A stretch of DNA of 64,000 bases from SpSt-398 sp041752235 (lineage in GTDB: Bacteria; Bacteroidota; Bacteroidia; Chitinophagales; Chitinophagaceae). The position numbers were made by a program, and so were the translations under genes. Below the pieces are notes generated by a model that did no database searches, was not told the origin of the DNA, and worked only from the letters and a program-made list of their open reading frames with translations. This document shows, in pieces, positions 1-7,374 of this stretch. Location: NCBI GenBank assembly GCA_041752235.1, contig JBGSHM010000015.1, forward strand, positions 147,529 through 211,528, written 5' to 3'. Each line of letters starts with the position of its first letter. Position 1 is the first letter of the stretch.

Positions 1-483
1 ATTGGTACCCACTAATAGGGCATTGCGCAATTGATAGATATATAAAAAGGGGAGACCCCAGATACGGATCCGTAAAAAACGGGTATAGTCTTCCACCGTT
101 GCCTGATCACGAATAACCGACTTCAACACCAGAGGTGTGATGAACCAGGTTAGCAAAATGCCGATGGCGGCAATGCCCATGGCCACCAATATACCCTGAT
201 GAAAAATGCGGCCTATCTCTTCCGGCCGGTTCTCTCCGGCTCTTCTGGCGATCAAAGCCTGCAGGCCATTGTTCAATCCATAGCCGATGGCGGCAAAAAT
301 GAGATAGTAAACACCCGTTATGGCAGCCAGGGCCAGGGAGGTGGAGCTATGATGACCTAAGAAAATATTATTGGTGATGAAATTTAATTGAGGTACCAGC
401 ATGGCCAGACTGATCGGCAATGCGATCCGAATGATCTGCCGATAACTGATCTCTACTTGCAGGGATGGAGGTGCTGCACTCAT
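1..483 (-). CDS. MATE family efflux transporter (N-terminal part, cut by window edge)
   Basis: Read leftward from ATG at 483, this frame stays open to the window edge, giving about 161 residues. They form an N-terminal basic/polar stretch and several hydrophobic helices with the pattern of multidrug and toxic-compound extrusion proteins: RIALPISLAMLVPQLNF, then NNIFLGHHSSTSLALAAITG, then GLNNGLQALIARRAGENRP, which resembles the conserved MATE loop-2 region. Such proteins are inner-membrane Na+ or H+ antiporters of drugs or metabolites, usually about 440-460 residues, so roughly two thirds lies outside the window. It is divergent from the DUF3822 gene. The substrate cannot be told. The family call is fairly secure; it rests on reading of the N-terminal third only. 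Confidence 0.8.
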   Translation of the reverse strand, partial: MSAAPPSLQVEISYRQIIRIALPISLAMLVPQLNFITNNIFLGHHSSTSLALAAITGVYYLIFAAIGYGLNNGLQALIARRAGENRPEEIGRIFHQGILVAMGIAAIGILLTWFITPLVLKSVIRDQATVEDYTRFLRIRIWGLPFLYIYQLRNALLVGTN

Positions 484-544
484 GGAATGGCGCAAGCTAC
501 GAAAAAGGACTTGGCGGAGAAACAAATATTAAGGTGGAAGCCTC

Positions 545-552
545 TATCTTTG
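545..552 (+). promoter_or_regulatory. Bacteroidota -7 element (TATCTTTG) before the DUF3822-rsmD-bioD run
   Basis: An exact match to TAnnTTTG lies 20 bp upstream of a TTG codon at 573 and 47 bp upstream of the ATG at 600. It places transcription start near 557, so the longer reading frame opening at 465 is unlikely to be translated in full. No clear -33 element is visible. Confidence 0.5.
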
Positions 553-572
553 TCGCGATACAACGAAAAGGC

Positions 573-1409
573 TTGAAATTGACATTTGACATAGGAAGTA
601 TGGAGGGGTATGATGCCCCGGGATCGGTATTGCTGGCAGAATTCAGTCCGGAGGGGATTGGACTTGGTTTACTCGAAGGCCGATCAAGAACTATGTATCG
701 CTACACTTATGCCACAGGAGATAATAAAGAGGGCTCCTTGCTTCCCGGTATAATAAAAGCTTTTCCGGAGTATGAAGGACCTTTTTCCCAGGTCGCTATT
801 TCTTACCGGTTTCCTTCCTGTGTGCTGGTACCTTCAACCCTTTACCGGTTTCAGGAGGAAGGACTCTTTCTTCAATCAGCCGGAGCGGATATTCCAGGCC
901 AGGTGTTGCGTTCCGATCACCTGCCTTCTCATTCCTTGCAAGCCGTATATGGGCTGCCCAAAGCACTCAATATTGCCGTCACCCGACAATATTTAAGACA
1001 CCAATACTGGCATCAGTTTGCTGTTTTTCTTAAGAATGCTGTGCCCCCATCCGGTTCATTTCTGAGTGTGGATATTCGTCCGGGTGATTTTGCGGTTTCC
1101 TTATATCGCGACGGACAACCTGAATTGTTATCTATTTTTCCCTATGCTTCACCGGCGGATGTCTTATACCGACTGGTTCACCTGTCCGAATCCTTTGGCC
1201 TGTCTCGTGATACACTGCCGATGGAAGTAAGTGGGTTCGTTGATGAAGGATCCTCACTGTTTCATGAAATGCGGTTGTATTTTGCGCAGATCACTTTCCC
1301 CGGTAAACTGGAGACTTTACGTTTAGCACATGCGTTTGAAGATCATCCTGCCCATTATTTTTCATCCCTTTCAAAATTGGCGGCATGCGTATCATATCCG
1401 GTACATTAG
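573..1409 (+). CDS. DUF3822 family protein
   Basis: A cytoplasmic protein of about 278 residues with no signal peptide. It matches the DUF3822 family, a Bacteroidota-restricted family of unknown function that is often found directly upstream of rsmD, as here. The family is thought to have an actin/hexokinase-like fold, but that is background knowledge and not visible here. The start is uncertain: the frame is open from 465, but the -7 element at 545-552 argues for TTG at 573 (keeping the LTFDIGS segment) or ATG at 600. The 3' end overlaps rsmD by 25 bp in another frame, so the two are probably translationally coupled. The function is unknown. Confidence 0.75.
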   Translation: MKLTFDIGSMEGYDAPGSVLLAEFSPEGIGLGLLEGRSRTMYRYTYATGDNKEGSLLPGIIKAFPEYEGPFSQVAISYRFPSCVLVPSTLYRFQEEGLFLQSAGADIPGQVLRSDHLPSHSLQAVYGLPKALNIAVTRQYLRHQYWHQFAVFLKNAVPPSGSFLSVDIRPGDFAVSLYRDGQPELLSIFPYASPADVLYRLVHLSESFGLSRDTLPMEVSGFVDEGSSLFHEMRLYFAQITFPGKLETLRLAHAFEDHPAHYFSSLSKLAACVSYPVH

Positions 1410-1930
1410 GGGGAAGGCGTATTCAGCCTCCAGCCAATATGCCTCATACACGTCCCACCACGGATATAGCCCGCGAAGGCCTTTTCAACATCCTTCAAAA
1501 TAATATTGAACTGGAAGGCATTCGTACCCTCGACTTATTTGGCGGTACCGGATGCATCAGTTATGAATTGGCCAGCCGGGGCGCTTCCACCTTGACCGTG
1601 GTGGAGAAGGATCCAAAAATGTTTGCCTTTATTCAAAAGACCGCGACGGAACTTAAGTTGCCTAACCTGAAAGTGGTTAGAATGGATGTATTCAAGTTCA
1701 TGGATCAATGTTCCGAACGATTCGATCTGATATTTGCCGGGCCACCCTATGCGCTTGGAGAAATAGACCTGTTACCCGACAGGGTATTTGAAAAGAAATT
1801 ACTGCAACCCAAAGGCTGGTTCATTCTGGAGCATACACCCAGAAACAGCTATAAGGACCACCCCTGGTTCAAAGCCGAGCGAAACTATGGAACAACCCTT
1901 TTTTCGATATTTATCGAGGACAGGGATTAG
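1385..1930 (+). CDS. rsmD: 16S rRNA (guanine(966)-N2)-methyltransferase RsmD
   Basis: This 181-residue protein has the standard length for RsmD, which methylates the exocyclic amine of G966 in 16S rRNA using SAM. It shows MRIISGTLGGRRI at the N-terminus, the RPTTD motif at residues 23-27, the SAM-binding DLFGGTG at about 50-56, the acidic VVEKD strand end at about 72-76 and the catalytic PPY at 120-122. The residue just before PPY is Gly, giving FAGPPY, where the usual motif is D/N-PPY; this is noted as a finding. It overlaps the DUF3822 gene by 25 bp and is followed by bioD after 17 bp. It acts in the cytoplasm during ribosome assembly. Confidence 0.93.
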   Translation: MRIISGTLGGRRIQPPANMPHTRPTTDIAREGLFNILQNNIELEGIRTLDLFGGTGCISYELASRGASTLTVVEKDPKMFAFIQKTATELKLPNLKVVRMDVFKFMDQCSERFDLIFAGPPYALGEIDLLPDRVFEKKLLQPKGWFILEHTPRNSYKDHPWFKAERNYGTTLFSIFIEDRD

Positions 1931-1942
1931 GCTTTTGGTTCG

Positions 1943-1950
1943 TATCTTTG
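1943..1950 (+). promoter_or_regulatory. Possible -7 element (TATCTTTG) at the bioD start
   Basis: An exact TAnnTTTG match between rsmD and bioD. It overlaps the TTG at 1948 that is the most upstream usable start of bioD. If it is a real promoter, its transcript would begin downstream of that TTG and the bioD start would have to be another non-ATG codon such as CTG at 1972. It may be a chance match inside an operon. Confidence 0.3.
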
Positions 1951-2619
1951 GGCACCGAAAAACAGCTTGCCCTGAATCCCCATTTTTTCATAACCGGAAC
2001 CGGAACCGGCATCGGTAAAACGGTGGCGGCCGCCCTGGTGGCAGAAGCCATCGGTGCCGATTATTGGAAACCGATCCAGGCAGGATTTGAAGAGGGAACA
2101 GATACCGAATGGATCAAGTCGGTATTGACCAATGGGCCGGATAGGGTACACCCCGAAATCTATAAACTGGGTATTCCGGCCTCTCCCCATATTTCTGCCC
2201 GAAAGGAGGGTGTTCAGATTTCCCTGGAAAAGATCATTGAAGCCTATCATACCCGGATGGATGTCCAAAAACCTTTGGTCATCGAAGGGGCAGGAGGGTT
2301 GATGGTTCCCCTGAACGAGAAGCATTTCGTGGCCGATCTGATTCGGGAATTGGGTTGCCGGGTCATTTTGGTCAGTCGCAATTACCTTGGAAGCATTAAC
2401 CATTCCTTGCTGACTGCACAGGTTTGCCGTGAAAAAGGTTTGCCAGTAGCAGGCTGGATTTTCAACGACCGGTTCATGGATTATGAATCCGAGATCGTCG
2501 AGTGGACAGGTATCCCATCGCTGGGCTCTATTCCTGCACTCAAAAACAATAACGCTGAAACGATACACCAAATAGCCAACGGTTGGAAAGAGGAATTAAT
2601 GACAAAACTGAAACAATGA
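1948..2619 (+). CDS. bioD: ATP-dependent dethiobiotin synthetase BioD
   Basis: BioD closes the ureido ring of dethiobiotin from 7,8-diaminononanoate, CO2 and ATP, the penultimate step of biotin synthesis. The N-terminal P-loop FFITGTGTGIGKT is diagnostic. Further family features are YWKPIQAGFEEGTDTEW (about residues 37-53) and VIEGAGGLMVPL in the middle. At about 223 residues it has normal length. There is no ATG before the P-loop: the frame has only TTG at 1948 and CTG at 1972 as plausible starts, and TTG is chosen here. Its stop overlaps the ATG of the next gene (ATGA). No other biotin gene is in the window, so it is separated from bioA/F/B. Confidence 0.93.
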   Translation: MGTEKQLALNPHFFITGTGTGIGKTVAAALVAEAIGADYWKPIQAGFEEGTDTEWIKSVLTNGPDRVHPEIYKLGIPASPHISARKEGVQISLEKIIEAYHTRMDVQKPLVIEGAGGLMVPLNEKHFVADLIRELGCRVILVSRNYLGSINHSLLTAQVCREKGLPVAGWIFNDRFMDYESEIVEWTGIPSLGSIPALKNNNAETIHQIANGWKEELMTKLKQ

Positions 2620-3185
2620 TCAAATCTGAAGCCAGGAAATTATTCCGCCAGCAAAGACTCGAATTATCCCGAAAGGATAAGAGCCGCCTTGATGACCTGC
2701 TCCTCATTGAGTTCCAGCGTGCCAGTCTTCCCTTTATCAACTGCCTATTGTCCTATTGGCCCATTGAAGAGTACAATGAACCCAATACCCATCTGTTTAC
2801 AGACTATATTGAGTTCATGAACCCCAAACTCCAGATATGCTACCCCCGCACCATTCCAGGTACCGCTGAAATGCACGCGATCCTGACCGCAGAAGGGGCC
2901 AGTTTTATGCGCAACGATTACAATATTCCCGAGCCACGGGAAGGGGAGCGGATCGATCCAACGCGTCTGGATATGGTGTTTGTCCCCCTCCTTGTTTTTG
3001 ATAAGCAAGGATACCGGGCTGGATATGGGAAAGGATTTTATGACCGGTTCTTATCCAATTGCCGACCAGATTGTGTCAAAATCGGGTTTTCCTATTTTGA
3101 CCCGGTCGATAGCCTGGAGGATACCGATTCTTTTGATATCCCACTCAACCTGTGCGTAACACCCAACAAGACCTATGTTTTCTAA
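2616..3185 (+). CDS. 5-formyltetrahydrofolate cyclo-ligase
   Basis: This enzyme converts 5-formyl-THF to 5,10-methenyl-THF with ATP and recycles this storage folate in the cytoplasm. The 189-residue product starts MIKSEARKLFRQQR, the usual helix of the family, and carries the C-terminal nucleotide-binding signature GYRAGYGKGFYDRFL at about residues 134-148, followed by KIGFSYF. ATG at 2616 is preferred over a TTG 33 bp upstream because it gives the ATGA overlap with bioD and the normal family N-terminus. It overlaps lpxK by 11 bp, so bioD, this gene and lpxK look translationally coupled. The E. coli homolog is ygfA/fau. Confidence 0.92.
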   Translation: MIKSEARKLFRQQRLELSRKDKSRLDDLLLIEFQRASLPFINCLLSYWPIEEYNEPNTHLFTDYIEFMNPKLQICYPRTIPGTAEMHAILTAEGASFMRNDYNIPEPREGERIDPTRLDMVFVPLLVFDKQGYRAGYGKGFYDRFLSNCRPDCVKIGFSYFDPVDSLEDTDSFDIPLNLCVTPNKTYVF

Positions 3186-4251
3186 TGTATTTCTGAAATC
3201 ATTTCGGGTCTTTTTATTACCGTTTGCGCTGATCTACTGGGGCGTCATCGGGTTAAGAAACTGGCTCTTTGAGAAAGAAATATTAAAATCCACCAGTTTT
3301 GGCCTACCGGTTATTTGTATTGGTAACCTATCGGTGGGCGGCACGGGGAAATCACCCATGGTGGAATTCCTGGTGAGATTTCTAAAGGACCAGAACAAAC
3401 CGGCCATTCTTAGCCGGGGCTACAAACGCCGAACCGAAGGATATGTACTGGCTGCCCCTGAAAATACGGCCCTGGATATCGGGGATGAACCCCGTCAATT
3501 CTATCAGAAATTTCCAAGTATACCTGTGGCTGTTGGGGAAAAACGACTGGAAGCCATTCCCCAATTGCTGCATGATCATCCGGAAACCAATTGCATCATC
3601 CTGGATGACGCTTTTCAACACCGCTCTGTAAAGGCCGGACTCAATATCCTATTGACAGATTACAACAACCTTTTCACCCGCGATTTTTATCTGCCTACAG
3701 GTGATTTGCGTGATCTGCGCTCAGGGTATAAAAGGGCAGAAGTGATTGTGGTAACAAAATGCAATCCCAAAATCGATGTTACCGAAAAGGAATCGATCAT
3801 CCGGGAGATAAGCCCCCTGCCACACCAGCGGGTCTTTTTTGCCGCCAATCGGTATTCTCACCCTTATCACATTACCAATCCCAAAAATGTCACGCGGTTA
3901 TCCGTACCCGAAGAGATCCTGTTGATCACGGGTATTGCAAACCCCGCACCCCTCAAACACCTGCTTGAACTCCATACGGCTTCTTATTCGATGATGCACT
4001 TTCCCGATCACCATATTTTCACCGTCTCTGATTGGAAGGAGATTCAAAAAAAATTCGGGCAGATCAGGTCCACTAAGAAAATCATGCTTACCACTGAAAA
4101 AGATGCCGTCCGCCTGACCAAATTCGGGGACGAGTTGAAGGATATTCCCCTTTATGTGATCCCCATTGAACACCATTTTTTGTTTGAGGAGCAGGACGAA
4201 TTCCAGGAGATTGTGCTTAATTTCATTAAAAATTTTCGCAAACCAGTTTAA
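3175..4251 (+). CDS. lpxK: Tetraacyldisaccharide 4'-kinase LpxK
   Basis: LpxK phosphorylates the 4' position of the tetraacyldisaccharide 1-phosphate to make lipid IVA at the inner face of the inner membrane. The 358-residue protein has an N-terminal hydrophobic anchor (residues about 7-25: FRVFLLPFALIYWGVIGLRNW), the Walker A region CIGNLSVGGTGKSP (about 48-61), and the LSRGYKRR and DDAFQHR motifs that are typical of LpxK. It overlaps the upstream gene by 11 bp and ends 9 bp before rnr. Its presence implies a lipid A-containing outer membrane, in agreement with lptE further on. Confidence 0.94.
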   Translation: MFSNVFLKSFRVFLLPFALIYWGVIGLRNWLFEKEILKSTSFGLPVICIGNLSVGGTGKSPMVEFLVRFLKDQNKPAILSRGYKRRTEGYVLAAPENTALDIGDEPRQFYQKFPSIPVAVGEKRLEAIPQLLHDHPETNCIILDDAFQHRSVKAGLNILLTDYNNLFTRDFYLPTGDLRDLRSGYKRAEVIVVTKCNPKIDVTEKESIIREISPLPHQRVFFAANRYSHPYHITNPKNVTRLSVPEEILLITGIANPAPLKHLLELHTASYSMMHFPDHHIFTVSDWKEIQKKFGQIRSTKKIMLTTEKDAVRLTKFGDELKDIPLYVIPIEHHFLFEEQDEFQEIVLNFIKNFRKPV

Positions 4252-4260
4252 ACCGGTGTG

Positions 4261-6264
4261 ATGGGAAGGAAAAATGCAAAAAAGAAAGCGAAAGAGAAAC
4301 CCTCCAGGAAACATAAAGTCCATAAGGAGAAGACCGTTGTTGGTAAATTAGACATCAGCCGATCGGGAATGGGATTTGTGATCGTGGATGGACTTCCGGA
4401 AGATATATTGGTCAGACCCGACGACTTCAACACCGCCTTGCATGGGGATACCGTAAGGGTAGAGGTAAAAGAAGGGCGCGACCGCAAACGCTCCCAAGGG
4501 GCGATCACCCAGGTCATCCATCGTCGGCAAACTGAATTTATCGGGCGGCTGCAAATGAGCACGAATTTCGCCTTCTTTGTGCCAGATACAGATAAACGCA
4601 TGCCGGATATCTTCATCCCGCTTCAATCACTCAATGGCGCTAAGGACCGCGATCGCGTAGTAGCCAGGATCAATACCTGGGAAAAAGGGGGCAAAAGACC
4701 AAATGGTGAAGTGGTGACCATTTTGAATGATGAGGATGACAATGATATAGCGATGAAGGATATTCTGCTGGATGCCGGTTTTCCGATAGGATTTGAGGAC
4801 GAAGTGATGGAAGAAGCAGCCAGAATCAATGAAGTCATAACCCCGGCAGAGATCGCCAAGAGAAAGGATATCCGCGAAATACTCACGATAACGATCGATC
4901 CGGTCGATGCCAAAGACTTTGATGATGCCATTTCGTTCCGCCTATTGAAAAACGGGAATTACGAGATCGGAGTGCATATTGCCGATGTATCGCACTATGT
5001 GGAAGAAGGTACGGTATTGGATAAGGCGGCTTATGGGAAAGCTACCTCGGTTTATCTGCCTGATCGGGTTAACCCCATGTTACCCGAGCATATTTCCAAT
5101 GTCCTCTGCTCCTTGCGTCCCCATGAAGATAAACTCACCTTCTCGGTCATCTTCCAAATAACTCCTAAAGGAGAGATCAAACAATATTGGATCGGAAAGA
5201 CCATTATCCATTCCGACCATCGGTTTACCTATGAGGAAGTTCAAGAGATCATTGAAACAGAAGATGGATTGTACCGGGATGAGATCCTGGTATTGAATTC
5301 GATCGCCAAATCCTTGCGTAAGAAAAGATTCAGGCATGGGGCCATCGCCTTTTCCTCACAGGAGGTCCGGTTCAAACTGGATGAGAAAGGAAAGCCCATT
5401 GGGATCATGATCAAAGAAAGTAAGGAGTCGCATCAATTGATCGAAGAGTTCATGCTATTGGCCAATCGGACTGTCGCGGAAAATGTATCCAAGATCAAAC
5501 ACAACGGGAAACAAATTCCGCTTCCTTATCGGGTTCACGATACCCCCGACGAAGAAAAACTGTTGCCCTTTGTGGCTTTTGCCAAAAAATTTGGACACTC
5601 CTTCGACATGTCATCACCGCATGCGATCGCCGCCTCCTTCAATCAATTGTTGAAAGATGTGCATGGTAAGCCCGAGCAACATGTGTTGGAGCAATTGGGT
5701 ATCCGCACCATGGCCAAGGCTAAGTATACCATCGAGAACGTAGGTCACTACGGATTGGGTTTTGAACACTATTGCCATTTCACCTCACCTATTCGCCGCT
5801 ATCCGGATATTTTGGTACATCGGGTCATGCAATCGATCCTGACCTCCGCCATTCAGCCGGATAAGAAGATGGAGGAAAAATGTAAACACTCCAGTGAGCG
5901 GGAGCGGGCTGCCATGGAAGCGGAACGTTCGGCGAATAAGTACAAGCAGGTGGAATACATGCAGAATTTTCTGGGAGAGGAATTTGAAGGTATCATTAGC
6001 GGAGTAGCTGCTTTTGGTTTCTGGGTGGAAACAGTGGACCATAAATGTGAGGGGCTGGTGAGTATCTCCAGCTTATCCGACTATGATGATTTTCGCCATG
6101 TGGAATCGGATTATTGTTTAACCGGTTTGCGCTCCGGCAGACAATTCCGAATGGGTGATAAGGTTTCGATCAAGGTGGTGGCAGCCAGCCTGGAGAAGAG
6201 GCAATTGGATTATGAATGGGTGGTGGCCAGTGGGCTGAAAGAAGTGAAGAAGAAGAAAAAATAA
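4261..6264 (+). CDS. rnr: Ribonuclease R
   Basis: A processive 3'-5' exoribonuclease of the RNB family that degrades structured RNA. The roughly 667-residue protein begins and ends with lysine-rich tails (KNAKKKAKEKPSRKHK, and KEVKKKKK). It has cold-shock/OB segments (GKLDISRSGMGFVIVDG), then the RNB catalytic domain with ITIDPVDAKDFDDAIS carrying the metal-binding Asp residues and HFTSPIRRYPDILVHR, and ends with an S1 domain (FEGIISGVAAFGFWVE). ATG at 4261 is preferred over the GTG immediately before it. Only 9 bp separate it from lpxK. It is slightly shorter than E. coli RNase R but typical for Bacteroidota. Confidence 0.95.
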   Translation: MGRKNAKKKAKEKPSRKHKVHKEKTVVGKLDISRSGMGFVIVDGLPEDILVRPDDFNTALHGDTVRVEVKEGRDRKRSQGAITQVIHRRQTEFIGRLQMSTNFAFFVPDTDKRMPDIFIPLQSLNGAKDRDRVVARINTWEKGGKRPNGEVVTILNDEDDNDIAMKDILLDAGFPIGFEDEVMEEAARINEVITPAEIAKRKDIREILTITIDPVDAKDFDDAISFRLLKNGNYEIGVHIADVSHYVEEGTVLDKAAYGKATSVYLPDRVNPMLPEHISNVLCSLRPHEDKLTFSVIFQITPKGEIKQYWIGKTIIHSDHRFTYEEVQEIIETEDGLYRDEILVLNSIAKSLRKKRFRHGAIAFSSQEVRFKLDEKGKPIGIMIKESKESHQLIEEFMLLANRTVAENVSKIKHNGKQIPLPYRVHDTPDEEKLLPFVAFAKKFGHSFDMSSPHAIAASFNQLLKDVHGKPEQHVLEQLGIRTMAKAKYTIENVGHYGLGFEHYCHFTSPIRRYPDILVHRVMQSILTSAIQPDKKMEEKCKHSSERERAAMEAERSANKYKQVEYMQNFLGEEFEGIISGVAAFGFWVETVDHKCEGLVSISSLSDYDDFRHVESDYCLTGLRSGRQFRMGDKVSIKVVAASLEKRQLDYEWVVASGLKEVKKKKK

Positions 6265-6280
6265 ATTTTGAGTCGTCATT

Positions 6281-7246
6281 ATGCAATCATTTGAATCACT
6301 CGCCGGTCAGTTTGTAGCCTATTTCAATGTCCGGCATTTCCCTGAGCAGCCTGCATCCTTATATGATCCCAATGAGTATTTTTTACAATTGGGTGGTAAA
6401 CGGGTGCGCCCGGTGGCCTGCTTAATGGGGAATGAACTATTTGATGAAATCCAACCTGGTACCTGGGAATTAGCCACCGCCATAGAGTTGTTTCACAATT
6501 TTACGCTAATCCATGACGATATCATGGACCAGTCGCCTTTGCGCAGAGGGCAACCCACGCTGCATGAAAAATATGATCAGTCCACCGCCATACTCGCTGG
6601 TGATGTCATGCTGGTAGTGGCCTATGATCACCTCAATAAAGTCGGCAAGGAATATCTCCACCGATTACTCCATATTTTCAATCGAACGGCCCGGGAGGTT
6701 TGTGAAGGACAGCAATTGGATATGGATTTTGAAAAAAGGACCCAGGTGAGCCTCGAGGAATATATCCGTATGATCGAGTTGAAGACCTCTGTACTCGTGG
6801 CGGCCAGTCTGCAAATGGGAGCCCTGCTGGGTGGCGCCAGTGAAAGAAACCAACAATTGCTGTACGAATTTGGCCGCAAGCTGGGGATCGCTTTCCAGGT
6901 GCGGGATGATTATCTGGATGCTTATGGAGATCCGGCCAAATTTGGCAAACAGGTAGGAGGGGATATCAAAAAGAATAAAAAGACCTTTCTCCTGATCCAT
7001 GCCCTGGAAAAGGCCAACCAGGCCCAACGCAGGGAATTGGATGCCCTATTGGCGGGAGATGCTGAAGATAAAGTAGAACGGACCCTGCGGGTCTTCACCG
7101 ATGTGGGGGTAGACCAGTGGGCCATTTCCCTGTGGGAAAAGTATTATGCCGAGGCCATGCAACACCTGGAAGACACGGCCGTACTCTCCGTACGAAAAGG
7201 GCCGTTAAAAGAGCTGGCGAAGTTCCTGATTGAGCGGGAGCATTGA
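6281..7246 (+). CDS. Polyprenyl synthetase family protein (trans-isoprenyl diphosphate synthase)
   Basis: A trans-prenyltransferase that condenses isopentenyl diphosphate with an allylic diphosphate. The 321-residue protein has both aspartate-rich motifs, LIHDDIMDQSPLRRGQPT (about residues 84-101) and QVRDDYLDAYGD (about 206-217), plus GGKRVRP near the N-terminus and KQVGGDIKKNKKTFL after the second motif. Product chain length cannot be fixed by eye; candidates are geranylgeranyl, farnesyl or a longer quinone side-chain precursor. It lies 16 bp after rnr and is probably co-transcribed. It is followed by a short repeat-rich gap. Confidence 0.92.
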   Translation: MQSFESLAGQFVAYFNVRHFPEQPASLYDPNEYFLQLGGKRVRPVACLMGNELFDEIQPGTWELATAIELFHNFTLIHDDIMDQSPLRRGQPTLHEKYDQSTAILAGDVMLVVAYDHLNKVGKEYLHRLLHIFNRTAREVCEGQQLDMDFEKRTQVSLEEYIRMIELKTSVLVAASLQMGALLGGASERNQQLLYEFGRKLGIAFQVRDDYLDAYGDPAKFGKQVGGDIKKNKKTFLLIHALEKANQAQRRELDALLAGDAEDKVERTLRVFTDVGVDQWAISLWEKYYAEAMQHLEDTAVLSVRKGPLKELAKFLIEREH

Positions 7247-7257
7247 TGTATTTTGGC

Positions 7258-7345
7258 AATTCGGAAATGGGCTAATTTGGAAATGACGGAATGTTCACAT
7301 TTTCAAATCCCCAAATTCCCAAATCGACAAATTCTCAAATTAAAA
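7258..7345. repeat. Short-period AT-rich repeat with inverted halves
   Basis: The gap between the polyprenyl synthase and the permease contains several imperfect copies of a unit like CCCAAATT/TCAAATC on one side and a segment reading AATTTGGAAATG that is nearly complementary to the later CATTTTCAAAT and CCAAATT. It could fold into a weak hairpin. Such low-complexity intergenic units occur in many Bacteroidota genomes. No gene is visible in it. Confidence 0.45.
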
Positions 7346-7374
7346 CGCTATTTTGAACCGAAAACCAACTGCCC

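Noticed and set aside
1927..2571. A 214-codon open frame on the minus strand opposite bioD
   Set aside because: The plus strand carries a full, recognisable BioD; the opposite frame has no family features and is a composition shadow.
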